Assembly (NCBI GenBank): GCA_003445095.1
Contig: DLVS01000190.1
Span: forward strand, 1-10,321
Source: Verrucomicrobiales bacterium
GTDB taxonomy: Bacteria > Verrucomicrobiota > Verrucomicrobiia > Limisphaerales > UBA9464
Direction: 5' to 3'
DNA: 10,321 nucleotides
Part shown: positions 1 to 7,063 of the stretch, in pieces
Layout: the number at the start of each line of letters is the position of its first letter
How positions within the stretch are numbered: position 1 is the first letter of the stretch
The notes under the pieces: model-generated
What the model was told of the DNA's origin: nothing
Databases searched by the model: none
Seen by the model: only the letters and a program-made list of their open reading frames with translations
Made by a program: the position numbers and the translations under genes

Positions 1-68
1 CAGCGCCTCCTCCCGTCGGCGGCGACCCAGTTCAGGTCCGGATTTTGGCGGTTTTTTTCAGCTGTTCG

Positions 69-2510
69 CTACACACCCGCGTACTCCACCGCGATCGCGG
101 CTGAATCGTTGACCACGTCGGCCGTGAAAAGGCATTGGTCGGCGACCCAATGACCGTCGCAACGTTGCCCGTTCACGGTGAATCGGCCCTGGCGGCGCGC
201 CCCCCAAACGATCAACCGCCAGGTTTTCACCGCCGATGGGAACGGACCTTCGACTGGTGCGAAACTCAGCCGCAGGGTTCGCCCGCGAGTTTGGCTTGCG
301 ATGGAACGCCGCGACCAAGCTCCGGTCTCGTACGCTTGGGTGGTGCCATCGTCTTCGTACCAATTCAAACATCCGTCAGCGCCCGGCCAGCAGTGCAGGG
401 CAATCGGGTTTCCGGGGATGGCTCCGACATACTGACCGCCTGGGCCAAAAGGCAGCATCGCCCCGGCGCGAACAAACAAGGGCAAGGTTCCCAAGGATGC
501 CTCGGCCACTAGATGACCTCCCCCAGCAACCCGTTCGCCGGTCCAAAAATTGAACCAGACGTCGTTGGGCAAATAAACCGAGCGGGCGACGGCTCCTTGC
601 CGAAGCACTGGAGCCACCAGCAAATCCCGGCCGAGCAAAAACTGATCACCGCAAGCAACGGCCACCGGATCGTTCTGATAATGCCAGAGCAGGGGGCGAA
701 TGATTGGGCTGCCTGTTGTATGAGCTTCGGCCATCAGTGCGTACAGATAAGGCAACAACTGATACCGCAGATTGAGGTAAGTTCGGCAGATGGTTTCGAT
801 CGATTTTCCAAAGGCCCAGGGCTCCTGATCGATGGTGCCGATGTTGGAGTGATCGCGAAAAAACGGCGTGAAGGCAGCGAACTGAAACCAACGGACGAAG
901 AGTTCCGGAGTCGTGTTATCGAGAAATCCCCCCACGTCACCTCCGCAGAACGGCACTCCGCTGAGTGATAAATTCAGAAGCATTTGCACGGCGTCGTTCA
1001 AATGGTCCCAGCTTGAGGAATTGTCGCCGGTCCACACCAAGGCGTGACGTTGAATTCCGGCGTACCCGGCGCGAGTAATGACAAACGGTCGCGGCACGCG
1101 GACGGCCCGACCGGAAGAACGAGCCCACCGCAGCGAACCGTCTCGGGAGGCCCGCGCCATCTGCATACCGTACACGTTGTGGACCGTATGATGACGCCGC
1201 GGGCCGAAGTCCGTGTGGTGCCGGGCTTGGGGATGAAGCGTCTTGTCCTTTCTGGCAAAATTGGCCGGCTCATTCATGTCGTTCCAAAAGCCCGCGATGC
1301 CCGCGTCGAGCAGCGCCTTTTGTTCAACGCCCCACCACTCACGGGTTGTCCAATTTAGGAAATCAGGAAACCGCGATCGACCGGGCCACACCTCGCCGAT
1401 GAAATCCTTCTTGCCGGTTGGATCCTTAACGAATGCCTCGGCTTTCCGACCCCGCCGAAGGACTCCAAATCGAGGATCATCCTTCACCCCTGGATCCACA
1501 ATGGTCACCACTTTGAAACCTCGAGTGGCGAGTCGCTGGGTCATCTGGGCTGGCTTCGGAAATTTCTTACCGAACGTGAAGACCCGGTAGCCTTGCATGT
1601 GATGAATGTCCAGGTAGATCACGTCGCAGGGGAGTTTTCGACGGCGGAATTCGCGGGCGATTTCTTCAACTCGCGCACGAGTCTCGTAGCTATATCGAGA
1701 TTGCTGATAGCCCAAGCCCCATTTGGGCGGCAGCGGCATGGTACCCGTCAGTTCGGAATAACGTCGAACGACCGATGCCACCGATGGGCCGAGGAATAGA
1801 TATAGATCCAATTCTCCCGAAGCCGCCGACATCAGCCACCGGTCCGGATGGGTTTGTCCGAGATCCCATGATTGTTTGGCCGGATTATCCCAAAAAAGTC
1901 CCGCCGCGCGCCCATCGCGCAACGAGATTGCAAACGGAATTGAAACGTATAGTTGCTTCAGCCCCGGATAAATCACTGGCGCATGACCGAGCACATCGAT
2001 GTTCCAGAATTCCCGCACGAGGCCGCGGCGATTGAATTGTCCGGTGGTTTCGCCCAATCCCCACAACGACTCGCCCTCCACTAAATCGAGAGTCAGGCGC
2101 GGCGCCTTGCCCGCGAACGCCATGTCGCCGCCCGCCGAAGTAAACAGCTTGAGGCCGTTCGGATCGGACAGCTCCCAAGCCCCAGTTTTCATCCAAACCG
2201 TCAGCCGGCCGGCCGAAGTCGTCAGCGAGATACGATCTCCTTCTCGCACGGTCTTCGCCTCGACCGGTTCCCAGCAGCGCTTAATGACCGCCCAGGACGT
2301 TGCGTCGGGGAGTCGTTTGCCCGGCGCGAGGCGAATACGGAACAGATCGACACCGATGGCTTCCGCGCAAAACACCGCCTTTCTGTCTTGGAGGACAAAT
2401 GAGCGGGGCTCGGACCGCGCCAGTCGCAGCGAGGTAATTGGAGTCGGCACCTTCGGGTTGGGCATAGAAGTTCGAGGAGCCGGTCGAGAATCGGCCGGCA
2501 AAAGATTCAT
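69..2510 (-). CDS. GH31 family alpha-glucosidase
   Basis: This is a retaining glycoside hydrolase of family 31, probably acting on terminal alpha-glucosides (maltose- or isomaltose-type). Counting from the ATG at 2510-2508 (813 residues), the N-terminal beta-sandwich carries WGLGETT at about 150-156. The (beta/alpha)8 barrel starts near GYQQSRYSY (267-275) and holds the substrate-binding Asp of YLD (301), the nucleophile D411 in WNDMNEP (409-415), the acid/base D496 in WTGDNSSSW (493-501), GGDVGGF (523-529) and FFRDH (550-554). C-terminal beta domains follow. All catalytic residues are intact and the length fits the family. The frame stays open to an ATG at 2717-2715, directly after the stop of the upstream NYN gene, but those extra 69 residues are rich in Arg, Pro and Ala and resemble no GH31 domain. 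A third ATG lies at 2465-2463. None has a Shine-Dalgarno sequence. No signal peptide is seen, so a cytoplasmic enzyme is inferred. The family is sure; the exact substrate is not. Confidence 0.93.
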   Translation of the reverse strand: MNLLPADSRPAPRTSMPNPKVPTPITSLRLARSEPRSFVLQDRKAVFCAEAIGVDLFRIRLAPGKRLPDATSWAVIKRCWEPVEAKTVREGDRISLTTSAGRLTVWMKTGAWELSDPNGLKLFTSAGGDMAFAGKAPRLTLDLVEGESLWGLGETTGQFNRRGLVREFWNIDVLGHAPVIYPGLKQLYVSIPFAISLRDGRAAGLFWDNPAKQSWDLGQTHPDRWLMSAASGELDLYLFLGPSVASVVRRYSELTGTMPLPPKWGLGYQQSRYSYETRARVEEIAREFRRRKLPCDVIYLDIHHMQGYRVFTFGKKFPKPAQMTQRLATRGFKVVTIVDPGVKDDPRFGVLRRGRKAEAFVKDPTGKKDFIGEVWPGRSRFPDFLNWTTREWWGVEQKALLDAGIAGFWNDMNEPANFARKDKTLHPQARHHTDFGPRRHHTVHNVYGMQMARASRDGSLRWARSSGRAVRVPRPFVITRAGYAGIQRHALVWTGDNSSSWDHLNDAVQMLLNLSLSGVPFCGGDVGGFLDNTTPELFVRWFQFAAFTPFFRDHSNIGTIDQEPWAFGKSIETICRTYLNLRYQLLPYLYALMAEAHTTGSPIIRPLLWHYQNDPVAVACGDQFLLGRDLLVAPVLRQGAVARSVYLPNDVWFNFWTGERVAGGGHLVAEASLGTLPLFVRAGAMLPFGPGGQYVGAIPGNPIALHCWPGADGCLNWYEDDGTTQAYETGAWSRRSIASQTRGRTLRLSFAPVEGPFPSAVKTWRLIVWGARRQGRFTVNGQRCDGHWVADQCLFTADVVNDSAAIAVEYAGV

Positions 2511-2717
2511 CAGGGAGAAATCGTTCCGAGGCGAACGGTAGGCATCATCGCCCGGCGGCGGCAAATTCGAAGACACAGGGCAACGAAGTGAGCCGGCCGG
2601 TATCCGAGGAGCACCTCGAGCGGCCGCCCGCCGGGTATCATAGCCGCGATACGCGTCAGATCTTTGAAAGTCTTTGCCGCGCGTGCGTGCGAAGGGACGC
2701 CCGGCCGCTTGGACCAT

Positions 2718-3539
2718 TTAGAATGGATCAGGCTCGAAGGGTTTCACTTTGTAACCACCCGATTTTTCATGGGCCTCAAGGGTGATCCGTTTTTTCTCCT
2801 GGGCAGCCAGCAACAGCGCATTGAACGACTTGAACCCGTGGGCGCGCTCATTGAATCCCGGGTGCCTCCGCTGGATGGCCTCCTTAATCATCGAGCCCCA
2901 TACCGCTTCATCAGCACTTCGCTCCTGGGCCAGGGCCTCCAGCGTTTCCGCAACCAATTGAATTGCCTTCGCGGGATCAGGGCCCCCGACCATCGAGGGA
3001 GGCGGTTTCGCCGCGAGGCCTGCGCCCGTCGCTTTGACGACTCGGCCCGTATTGCCGCGAACTAAATCGTCGTAGTAGATGAACTGGTCACAATTGTTCA
3101 GGAAGAGATCGGATGTGGAGCTCTTCACTCCCACGCCAATGACGGTCTTGGCATTCTCGCGTAATTTACTGACCAGTGGGGAAAAATCTGAATCTCCCGA
3201 GACGATCACGAAAGTGTCCACATGACTCTTCGTGTAACATAGATCGAGGGCGTCCACGACCATCCGAATGTCCGCGGAATTTTTCCCTGAAAGATTCAAA
3301 TGCGGTATTTCAATCAACTCGAAGGCGGCCTCGTGCAAATCTCGTTTGAACTCTTTGTAGCGATCAAAATCGCAATAGGCCTTTTTGACAACAATGTGGC
3401 CTTTCAACAAAAGGCGCTCGAGGACCTTCTGAATATCAAAACGGGGAAACTTCGCGTCGCGGGCGCCGATGGCCAGGTTCTCTAGGTCGACAAAGACTGC
3501 CATGGTCGTACTGCTGGTCGGTCGGGTGGTATTGCTCAT
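2718..3539 (-). CDS. NYN domain (LabA/DUF88-like) putative RNase with C-terminal OST-HTH/LOTUS-like domain
   Basis: The product belongs to the NYN family, a PIN-like metal-dependent nuclease fold, and is likely a cytoplasmic RNA-cleaving or RNA-binding protein. Counting from the ATG at 3539-3537 (273 residues), the NYN domain spans about 13-160. Its acidic residues are D18 and E20 in VFVDLENL, D90 in the SADIRMVVDALD stretch, and D116/D118 in VSGDSDFSPLV. The GDSDF motif is diagnostic. A Pro/Gly/Ala-rich linker (about 165-190) leads to a C-terminal segment at about 192-266 (W..MIKEAI...PGFNE...FKSFNALL) that resembles an OST-HTH/LOTUS RNA-binding domain. The frame remains open to a TTG at 3602, and another ATG lies at 3503. 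I chose 3539 because it leaves a short tail before the first beta strand. No start has a clear ribosome binding site. The gene is divergent from the lytic transglycosylase. The GH31 gene follows downstream but seems functionally unrelated. The RNA target is unknown. Confidence 0.9.
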   Translation of the reverse strand: MSNTTRPTSSTTMAVFVDLENLAIGARDAKFPRFDIQKVLERLLLKGHIVVKKAYCDFDRYKEFKRDLHEAAFELIEIPHLNLSGKNSADIRMVVDALDLCYTKSHVDTFVIVSGDSDFSPLVSKLRENAKTVIGVGVKSSTSDLFLNNCDQFIYYDDLVRGNTGRVVKATGAGLAAKPPPSMVGGPDPAKAIQLVAETLEALAQERSADEAVWGSMIKEAIQRRHPGFNERAHGFKSFNALLLAAQEKKRITLEAHEKSGGYKVKPFEPDPF

Positions 3540-3692
3540 CGGTGGCAGCGTACTCAGGCGGACGCCGTGGGACAGTGGAAATTGGCGCGCGACGTTTCCC
3601 AACGGGACGTGCGGTAACGGAGGGCCCTACCTATTTCGCCGCCGGAGTAAAACCGACGCAGGATCAGACTTGCACGAGGGCCAGAGGCCGAT

Positions 3693-4253
3693 TTGTTTGA
3701 GCGCGTGAACACGCCGAGATGGATGATCCTCTGGATCGTGATCAGCCTCGATTTGGCGGTTTTGTTTTACTGGCGATTCCGACGGGAACATCGGTTCGAT
3801 GGGATTATCCGTGCCGCTGCCACTGAGTACGGCCTTCCCCCGGCCCTCGTGAAGGCGGTGGTGTGGCGGGAGAGCCGCTTCGATCCGACGGTACGGGGTT
3901 CAGCCGGGGAGATCGGCCTGATGCAAGTTATGGAGGACGCCGCGTTGGAATGGGCCACAGCAGAGAGGATTAGCCCATTCAAGCACGAACTCCTATTCGA
4001 TCCCGCAACCAATACCCAAGCCGGGGCCTACTACTTGGCGAAACTGCTCAAGCGTTACACCAATACCGACAATCCCCTGCCCTACGCCCTAGCCGACTAC
4101 AACGCCGGTCGAGGTAACGTGCTGGGTTGGTTGAAAGGCGCCGCCGCAACCAACAGCGCTGCGTTTGTGGCCACGATTGGGTTTCCGTCGACTCGGGCTT
4201 ACATCCAGTCGGTCACGAATCGGTACGAACAGTATCGCAAGGGACTTCACTAA
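3693..4253 (+). CDS. Membrane-anchored lytic transglycosylase (SLT domain)
   Basis: This small lytic transglycosylase cleaves the MurNAc-GlcNAc bond of peptidoglycan, forming 1,6-anhydro ends. It is used in wall turnover or to open gaps for envelope machines. Counting from the TTG at 3693 (186 residues), a single hydrophobic segment (about 11-27, ending FYWRFRRE) works as an uncleaved signal anchor that places the catalytic domain outside the cytoplasmic membrane. The SLT fold runs from about 36 to 183. The catalytic Glu60 lies in WRESRFDP, followed by GLMQV (75-79), NTQAGAYYL (107-115) and ALADYNAG (132-139), the standard family 1 motifs. An AGAGG at 3683-3687, five bases before TTG, supports this start. 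GTG at 3705 and ATG at 3723 are in-frame alternatives, and the ATG would still keep the anchor. The gene is divergent from the NYN gene, and about 135 bases precede the downstream pilin-like gene. The function call is firm; the physiological role is not shown. Confidence 0.92.
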   Translation: MFERVNTPRWMILWIVISLDLAVLFYWRFRREHRFDGIIRAAATEYGLPPALVKAVVWRESRFDPTVRGSAGEIGLMQVMEDAALEWATAERISPFKHELLFDPATNTQAGAYYLAKLLKRYTNTDNPLPYALADYNAGRGNVLGWLKGAAATNSAAFVATIGFPSTRAYIQSVTNRYEQYRKGLH

Positions 4254-4269
4254 TCGACGTCGCGCCGGC

Positions 4270-4292
4270 CGCCGATAGCCCACTACTCGGCG
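4270..4292 (+). other. Stem-loop downstream of the transglycosylase gene
   Basis: CGCCGA (4270-4275) and TCGGCG (4287-4292) form a perfect six-base stem around an 11-base loop, starting 17 bases after the stop codon. No T-run follows, so it is not a classical intrinsic terminator. It could slow exonucleases or assist a Rho-type stop. The role is inferred only. Confidence 0.25.
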
Positions 4293-4388
4293 ATACGGCA
4301 GATCCAACTGTCCGGACTACTTCGGCCGCCACAAAAAAAGATGTCGCCCGGTCGGTCCAGATTCGCTTTCCTAGAAATACATCCAGCT

Positions 4389-5234
4389 ATGAGTACTCCT
4401 CGGTTACCGGCGCCGCGCCTCAACGCGTTCACCTTGATCGAACTCCTCGTGGTCATTGCGATCATCGCCATTCTGGCCGGGATGATCTTGCCCGCTCTCA
4501 GCAAGGCCCGCGACCGCGCCTTGTTGGCCAATGATCTCAGTGGGATTCGTCAAGTACTGTTGGGTGCTCATCTGTTTGCTTCCGACAATCTCGACTACCT
4601 TCCTTATCCCAGTTGGGGATACCCCGCGGAACGGGACAACTGGTGCCATGCAAAATCCATCGTCAGCGGCGCGGGCAAGGATGATGCGCTGACGTTTTCC
4701 AATCAGGTCGAATCGTTTAAGAAGGGCCAACTAGCGCCCTACGTCAGCACGGTGAAGCTATTGACCTGTCCGAAGGATCTCGCCGAACGCGGCTCGGCGA
4801 AGGGCAAAGCCGATTTCAAGAAACGCGAGATCAAAATTACCAGTTACGTGTGGAACGGAGCGATAATCAGTTATGCCACACCGGCGCCCACTCAAATCAC
4901 GTCGAGCTTCAAACTGGGCGCGTTGCGAACGACGGGAATCCTCATGTGGGAAGGTCCGGAAAGCGAGGAACAGTATCTGTTTAACGATGTCGGCAACCAG
5001 CCGCACGAGGGCGTCTCCCAACGGCATGGAGGCGGTCGCCGGCCGAAGGATCAAAAGGAATATGTGGGCGGCGTCGCACCGGTCGGTCGACTCGACGGCT
5101 CGGGAACACCTTTAAAAATGCAGACCTGGTTCTCTCCCGACTACGCCGGAAAGGCCATTTGGCCGGCGACGGCCAACCCCGTGGGGCCGAACGATTGCTG
5201 GTACAACCCGAGTTCCAAGAACGGGACGTACTGA
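4389..5234 (+). CDS. Prepilin-type N-terminal methylation domain protein (pseudopilin-like)
   Basis: This is a type IV pilin/type II secretion pseudopilin-like protein of the kind found in many copies in Planctomycetota and Verrucomicrobiota. Counting from the ATG at 4389 (281 residues), a 13-residue leader ends in NA and is followed by [19 protein letters not shown], a textbook class III signal. Prepilin peptidase should cut between A13 and F14 and methylate F14. Glu18 is the conserved +5 Glu. The hydrophobic helix runs 14-35 and continues into [10 protein letters not shown]. The rest is a globular, probably extracytoplasmic domain with a possible disulfide pair (C86, C127). Near the C-terminus, QRHGGG (211-216) and LDG (235-237) resemble the H-X9-DG motif of these proteins, but with a longer spacer. 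An ATG at 4341 would give a 29-residue leader; I prefer 4389 for its typical leader length. Neither start has a clear ribosome binding site. No pilus assembly genes lie nearby, so the partner machine and role are unknown. Confidence 0.9.
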   Translation: MSTPRLPAPRLNAFTLIELLVVIAIIAILAGMILPALSKARDRALLANDLSGIRQVLLGAHLFASDNLDYLPYPSWGYPAERDNWCHAKSIVSGAGKDDALTFSNQVESFKKGQLAPYVSTVKLLTCPKDLAERGSAKGKADFKKREIKITSYVWNGAIISYATPAPTQITSSFKLGALRTTGILMWEGPESEEQYLFNDVGNQPHEGVSQRHGGGRRPKDQKEYVGGVAPVGRLDGSGTPLKMQTWFSPDYAGKAIWPATANPVGPNDCWYNPSSKNGTY

Positions 5235-5292
5235 GCGGCGGCAGGTATGGCGGGGTCAGGCATGGTTTGCCCTGGAGGAGCGACGCCGCTCA
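5232..5292 (+). terminator. Possible terminator-like stem-loop after the pilin-like gene
   Basis: TGAGCGGCG (5232-5240) is perfectly complementary to CGCCGCTCA (5284-5292), a nine-base stem that begins inside the stop codon. Within the 43-base loop, CAGGCA (5257-5262) can pair imperfectly with TGCCCTG (5268-5274). There is no T-run after it, so intrinsic termination is doubtful. A Rho-dependent or 3'-end stabilising structure is equally possible. Confidence 0.3.
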
Positions 5293-5331
5293 ACCGCCCA
5301 GGGACACAAATCGACGCGAATAAGAACCGCC

Positions 5332-5354
5332 GGAGCCTCTAGGGGATCGGCTCC
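5332..5354. other. Stem-loop in the pilin-ymdB intergenic gap
   Basis: GGAGCC (5332-5337) pairs with GGCTCC (5349-5354) across an 11-base loop. Read on the minus strand, it begins three bases after the stop of a 24-codon reading frame and is followed by the T-richer stretch GGTTCTTATTC. Read on the plus strand, it lies about 160 bases before ymdB with no T-run. Apart from this and the preceding hairpin, I see no gene that can be called with confidence in the roughly 280-base gap 5235-5513. Confidence 0.25.
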
Positions 5355-5513
5355 TGTTCATTCCGCAGCGGAGTCAGGCGCGAAATCGGCCATCTCGTTC
5401 GGGTAAATCTGCCTCAATTCGCGGTTCTCCATGACTTTCTTCTGCGTCGTTACCCCAAGGGCAAATGGCGCCCGGCCTTGCTCGCGAGCGTGACCCACCG
5501 CACCTTGGCCCGG

Positions 5514-6299
5514 ATGAAGGTGTTATTCATCGGGGACATTTCCGGCGAGCCGGGGCGCCGCGCGGTGAAGATCTGCGTTCCCGCATTGCGAGCCACACAC
5601 GGCCTGACGTACGTCGTTGCCAACGGAGAGAACTCAGCCGGAGGCGCCGGAATTACGACCGCCACCGCCCGGGAGATTCTCGATTCCGGCGTGGATGTCA
5701 TTACCACGGGCGACCACGTGTGGGATCACAAGGAAGTTTATGGGTTGCTGGGGGCAGAACCCCGGGTCTTGCGGCCGGCGAACTACCCGCCGAACACCAT
5801 CGGACGAGGGACCTACGTGGCGACTTTGCCGGGCCAAACCCCACTCGCCGTGTTGAACCTTCAAGGGCGCACCTTCATGGCGGCACTGAACAACCCGTTC
5901 GAAGTCGCCAGGGCCGAAGTGGACCGGTTGCGCGCCGTCACGCCGGCTATTTTGGTCGATTTCCACGCCGAGGCGACCTCGGAAAAAATCGCCCTCAGTT
6001 GGTATTTAGACGGCCAGGTCAGCGCGATCATCGGAACGCACACTCATGTGCAAACCGCCGACGAGCGAATCCTACCCAACGGAACGGCGTGTCTCACCGA
6101 TGCCGGCTTCACCGGCGGGCACGACGGAGTGCTTGGTCGCGAGCACGAACCCGTGGTGCAACGTTTTCTGACGCTGCTTCCACAAAAATTCGGGGTGTGT
6201 GATCGCAACGTGCAACTCAACGGCTGCTTAGTGGAGATCGACGATGTCTCGGGACGCGCTCGGTCGATTCAGCGGATCTCCGAGAAGCTTCGGGGCTGA
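5514..6299 (+). CDS. ymdB: YmdB family metallophosphoesterase
   Basis: This is a calcineurin-like di-metal phosphoesterase of the YmdB family. In Bacillus subtilis YmdB is a 2',3'-cyclic nucleotide phosphodiesterase that affects biofilm and motility choices. From the ATG at 5514 the protein has 261 residues, close to the 264 of B. subtilis, with no signal peptide. The family metal ligands line up: D8 (VLFIGDISGEPGR), E39 and N40 (ANGENSAGG), H68 (TTGDHVWDH), H151 (DFHAEATSEK), H176 and H178 (IGTHTHVQTAD). DAGFTGG (196-202) is the usual C-terminal motif. Position 67 is Asp where B. subtilis has Asn. The frame stays open upstream to a TTG at 5478 and beyond, but homology starts at MKVLFIGD, so 5514 is chosen although no clear ribosome binding site precedes it. 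The stop overlaps the next ATG by one base (TGATG), so the two genes are probably translationally coupled. It heads an operon with a HEAT-like membrane protein and xseA. Confidence 0.93.
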   Translation: MKVLFIGDISGEPGRRAVKICVPALRATHGLTYVVANGENSAGGAGITTATAREILDSGVDVITTGDHVWDHKEVYGLLGAEPRVLRPANYPPNTIGRGTYVATLPGQTPLAVLNLQGRTFMAALNNPFEVARAEVDRLRAVTPAILVDFHAEATSEKIALSWYLDGQVSAIIGTHTHVQTADERILPNGTACLTDAGFTGGHDGVLGREHEPVVQRFLTLLPQKFGVCDRNVQLNGCLVEIDDVSGRARSIQRISEKLRG

Positions 6300-7063
6300 T
6301 GAATAACACACCCACAACGGATCGCAGTAAAGCGACCGACGACTTGCCCATTGCGCCCCTTCGTTGGCGATGCACTCGGCGAAGTGGCATTCTGGCCTTG
6401 GCGATACTGTTCCTCCTTTGCCTAGCAGCAGCATTGTGGAAACCCTGGTTAAGCCCCGCTCAACGCGAAGCCCAGGTTTGGCTGGAGGAGTTTCACCGAT
6501 TGCGCAGTCAAGACGGAGACAAGCGTCTGCCCGACTGGCCGATCAGCTCGGCGGGCCAACAAGTCTTAGTCAACCGATTAGTTCGCCCGGAATCAAAAAT
6601 CGCGCGGAGTTGGGACAACCTTTGTCGTCGCTTCCCTCCCGCGCTGCGTGATCGACTACCCCGACTGCCGCTGGCGCGGGACCAGGTGATCGCGATCGCC
6701 CCGGCATTGATCGAATCGCCTGGCAGTATTTCGCTGCGTCAACAATTGCTAGAGGCGGCCGCACGTCCTGACGCAGCCAATCGAATGTATGCCGTGCAAG
6801 TCGCCACTTCGCCATGGCCGGTGCCGATCGAATTGTTGCCCGCTCTGGAGAGACTCTCTCGAAGCGAGGACCCAATGGTACGTATGCGAGTCGCCATCAT
6901 GCTCCACGGGATTCCGGTAGGTGATCCCCGAGTGGACCGATTGATCGCTGAACTCGAAGCGGACCAAGTGTCCGTCGTTCGGGAGGCGGCGCGCTATGCT
7001 TTTCGTTCGGGCCTGAATGGGGAGCCCGTTTTCGTGAAACCCAAACATGCCAACCAACCCTAA
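6299..7063 (+). CDS. Single-pass membrane protein with C-terminal HEAT-like repeats, function unknown
   Basis: I do not recognise this gene as a named family. The 254-residue product has a short polar N-terminus rich in Arg just before one hydrophobic segment (about 30-47, GILALAILFLLCLAAALW). The positive-inside rule then places the N-terminus in the cytoplasm and the rest outside. From about 52 to 165 it is soluble and helical with many Arg and Pro. Residues about 176-206 and 208-238 form two helical-hairpin units (LLPALERLSRSEDPMVRMRVAIML and DRLIAELEADQVSVVREAARYAF) with the D/P..V R..A pattern of HEAT repeats, a protein-protein contact module. The ATG at 6299 overlaps the ymdB stop, and its own stop lies 17 bases inside xseA, so it is locked into the operon. 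This suggests coordinated production with YmdB and XseA, not necessarily a shared function. Homologues would settle whether it is lineage-specific. Confidence that it is a real gene is high. Confidence 0.85.
   Translation: MNNTPTTDRSKATDDLPIAPLRWRCTRRSGILALAILFLLCLAAALWKPWLSPAQREAQVWLEEFHRLRSQDGDKRLPDWPISSAGQQVLVNRLVRPESKIARSWDNLCRRFPPALRDRLPRLPLARDQVIAIAPALIESPGSISLRQQLLEAAARPDAANRMYAVQVATSPWPVPIELLPALERLSRSEDPMVRMRVAIMLHGIPVGDPRVDRLIAELEADQVSVVREAARYAFRSGLNGEPVFVKPKHANQP

Noticed and set aside
30..59. T7 run at 52-58 preceded by CCG...CGG, as a plus-strand terminator.
   Set aside because: The stem would have only three bases and no plus-strand gene is known upstream. On the minus strand, where the GH31 gene ends, the run reads as A7 and cannot terminate it.
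513..968. Plus-strand frames of 80-180 codons opposite the GH31 gene.
   Set aside because: They are antisense shadows of a gene with intact catalytic motifs; long shadows are expected in GC-rich coding DNA.
2605..2618. CGAGG-AGCA-CCTCG hairpin in the NYN-GH31 gap.
   Set aside because: A five-base stem in GC-rich DNA with no T-run; I could not separate it from chance.
3603..3692. Divergent promoters between the NYN and lytic transglycosylase genes.
   Set aside because: A TTGCAC at 3670-3675 has no acceptable -10 at the right spacing, and nothing convincing was seen on the minus strand. Promoters must exist nearby but cannot be placed.
5343..5513. The ymdB frame remains open about 57 codons upstream of the chosen ATG.
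   Set aside because: It contains no ATG before 5514, only a TTG at 5478, and the family's first beta strand begins exactly at MKVLFIGD. The extra residues match nothing I recognise.
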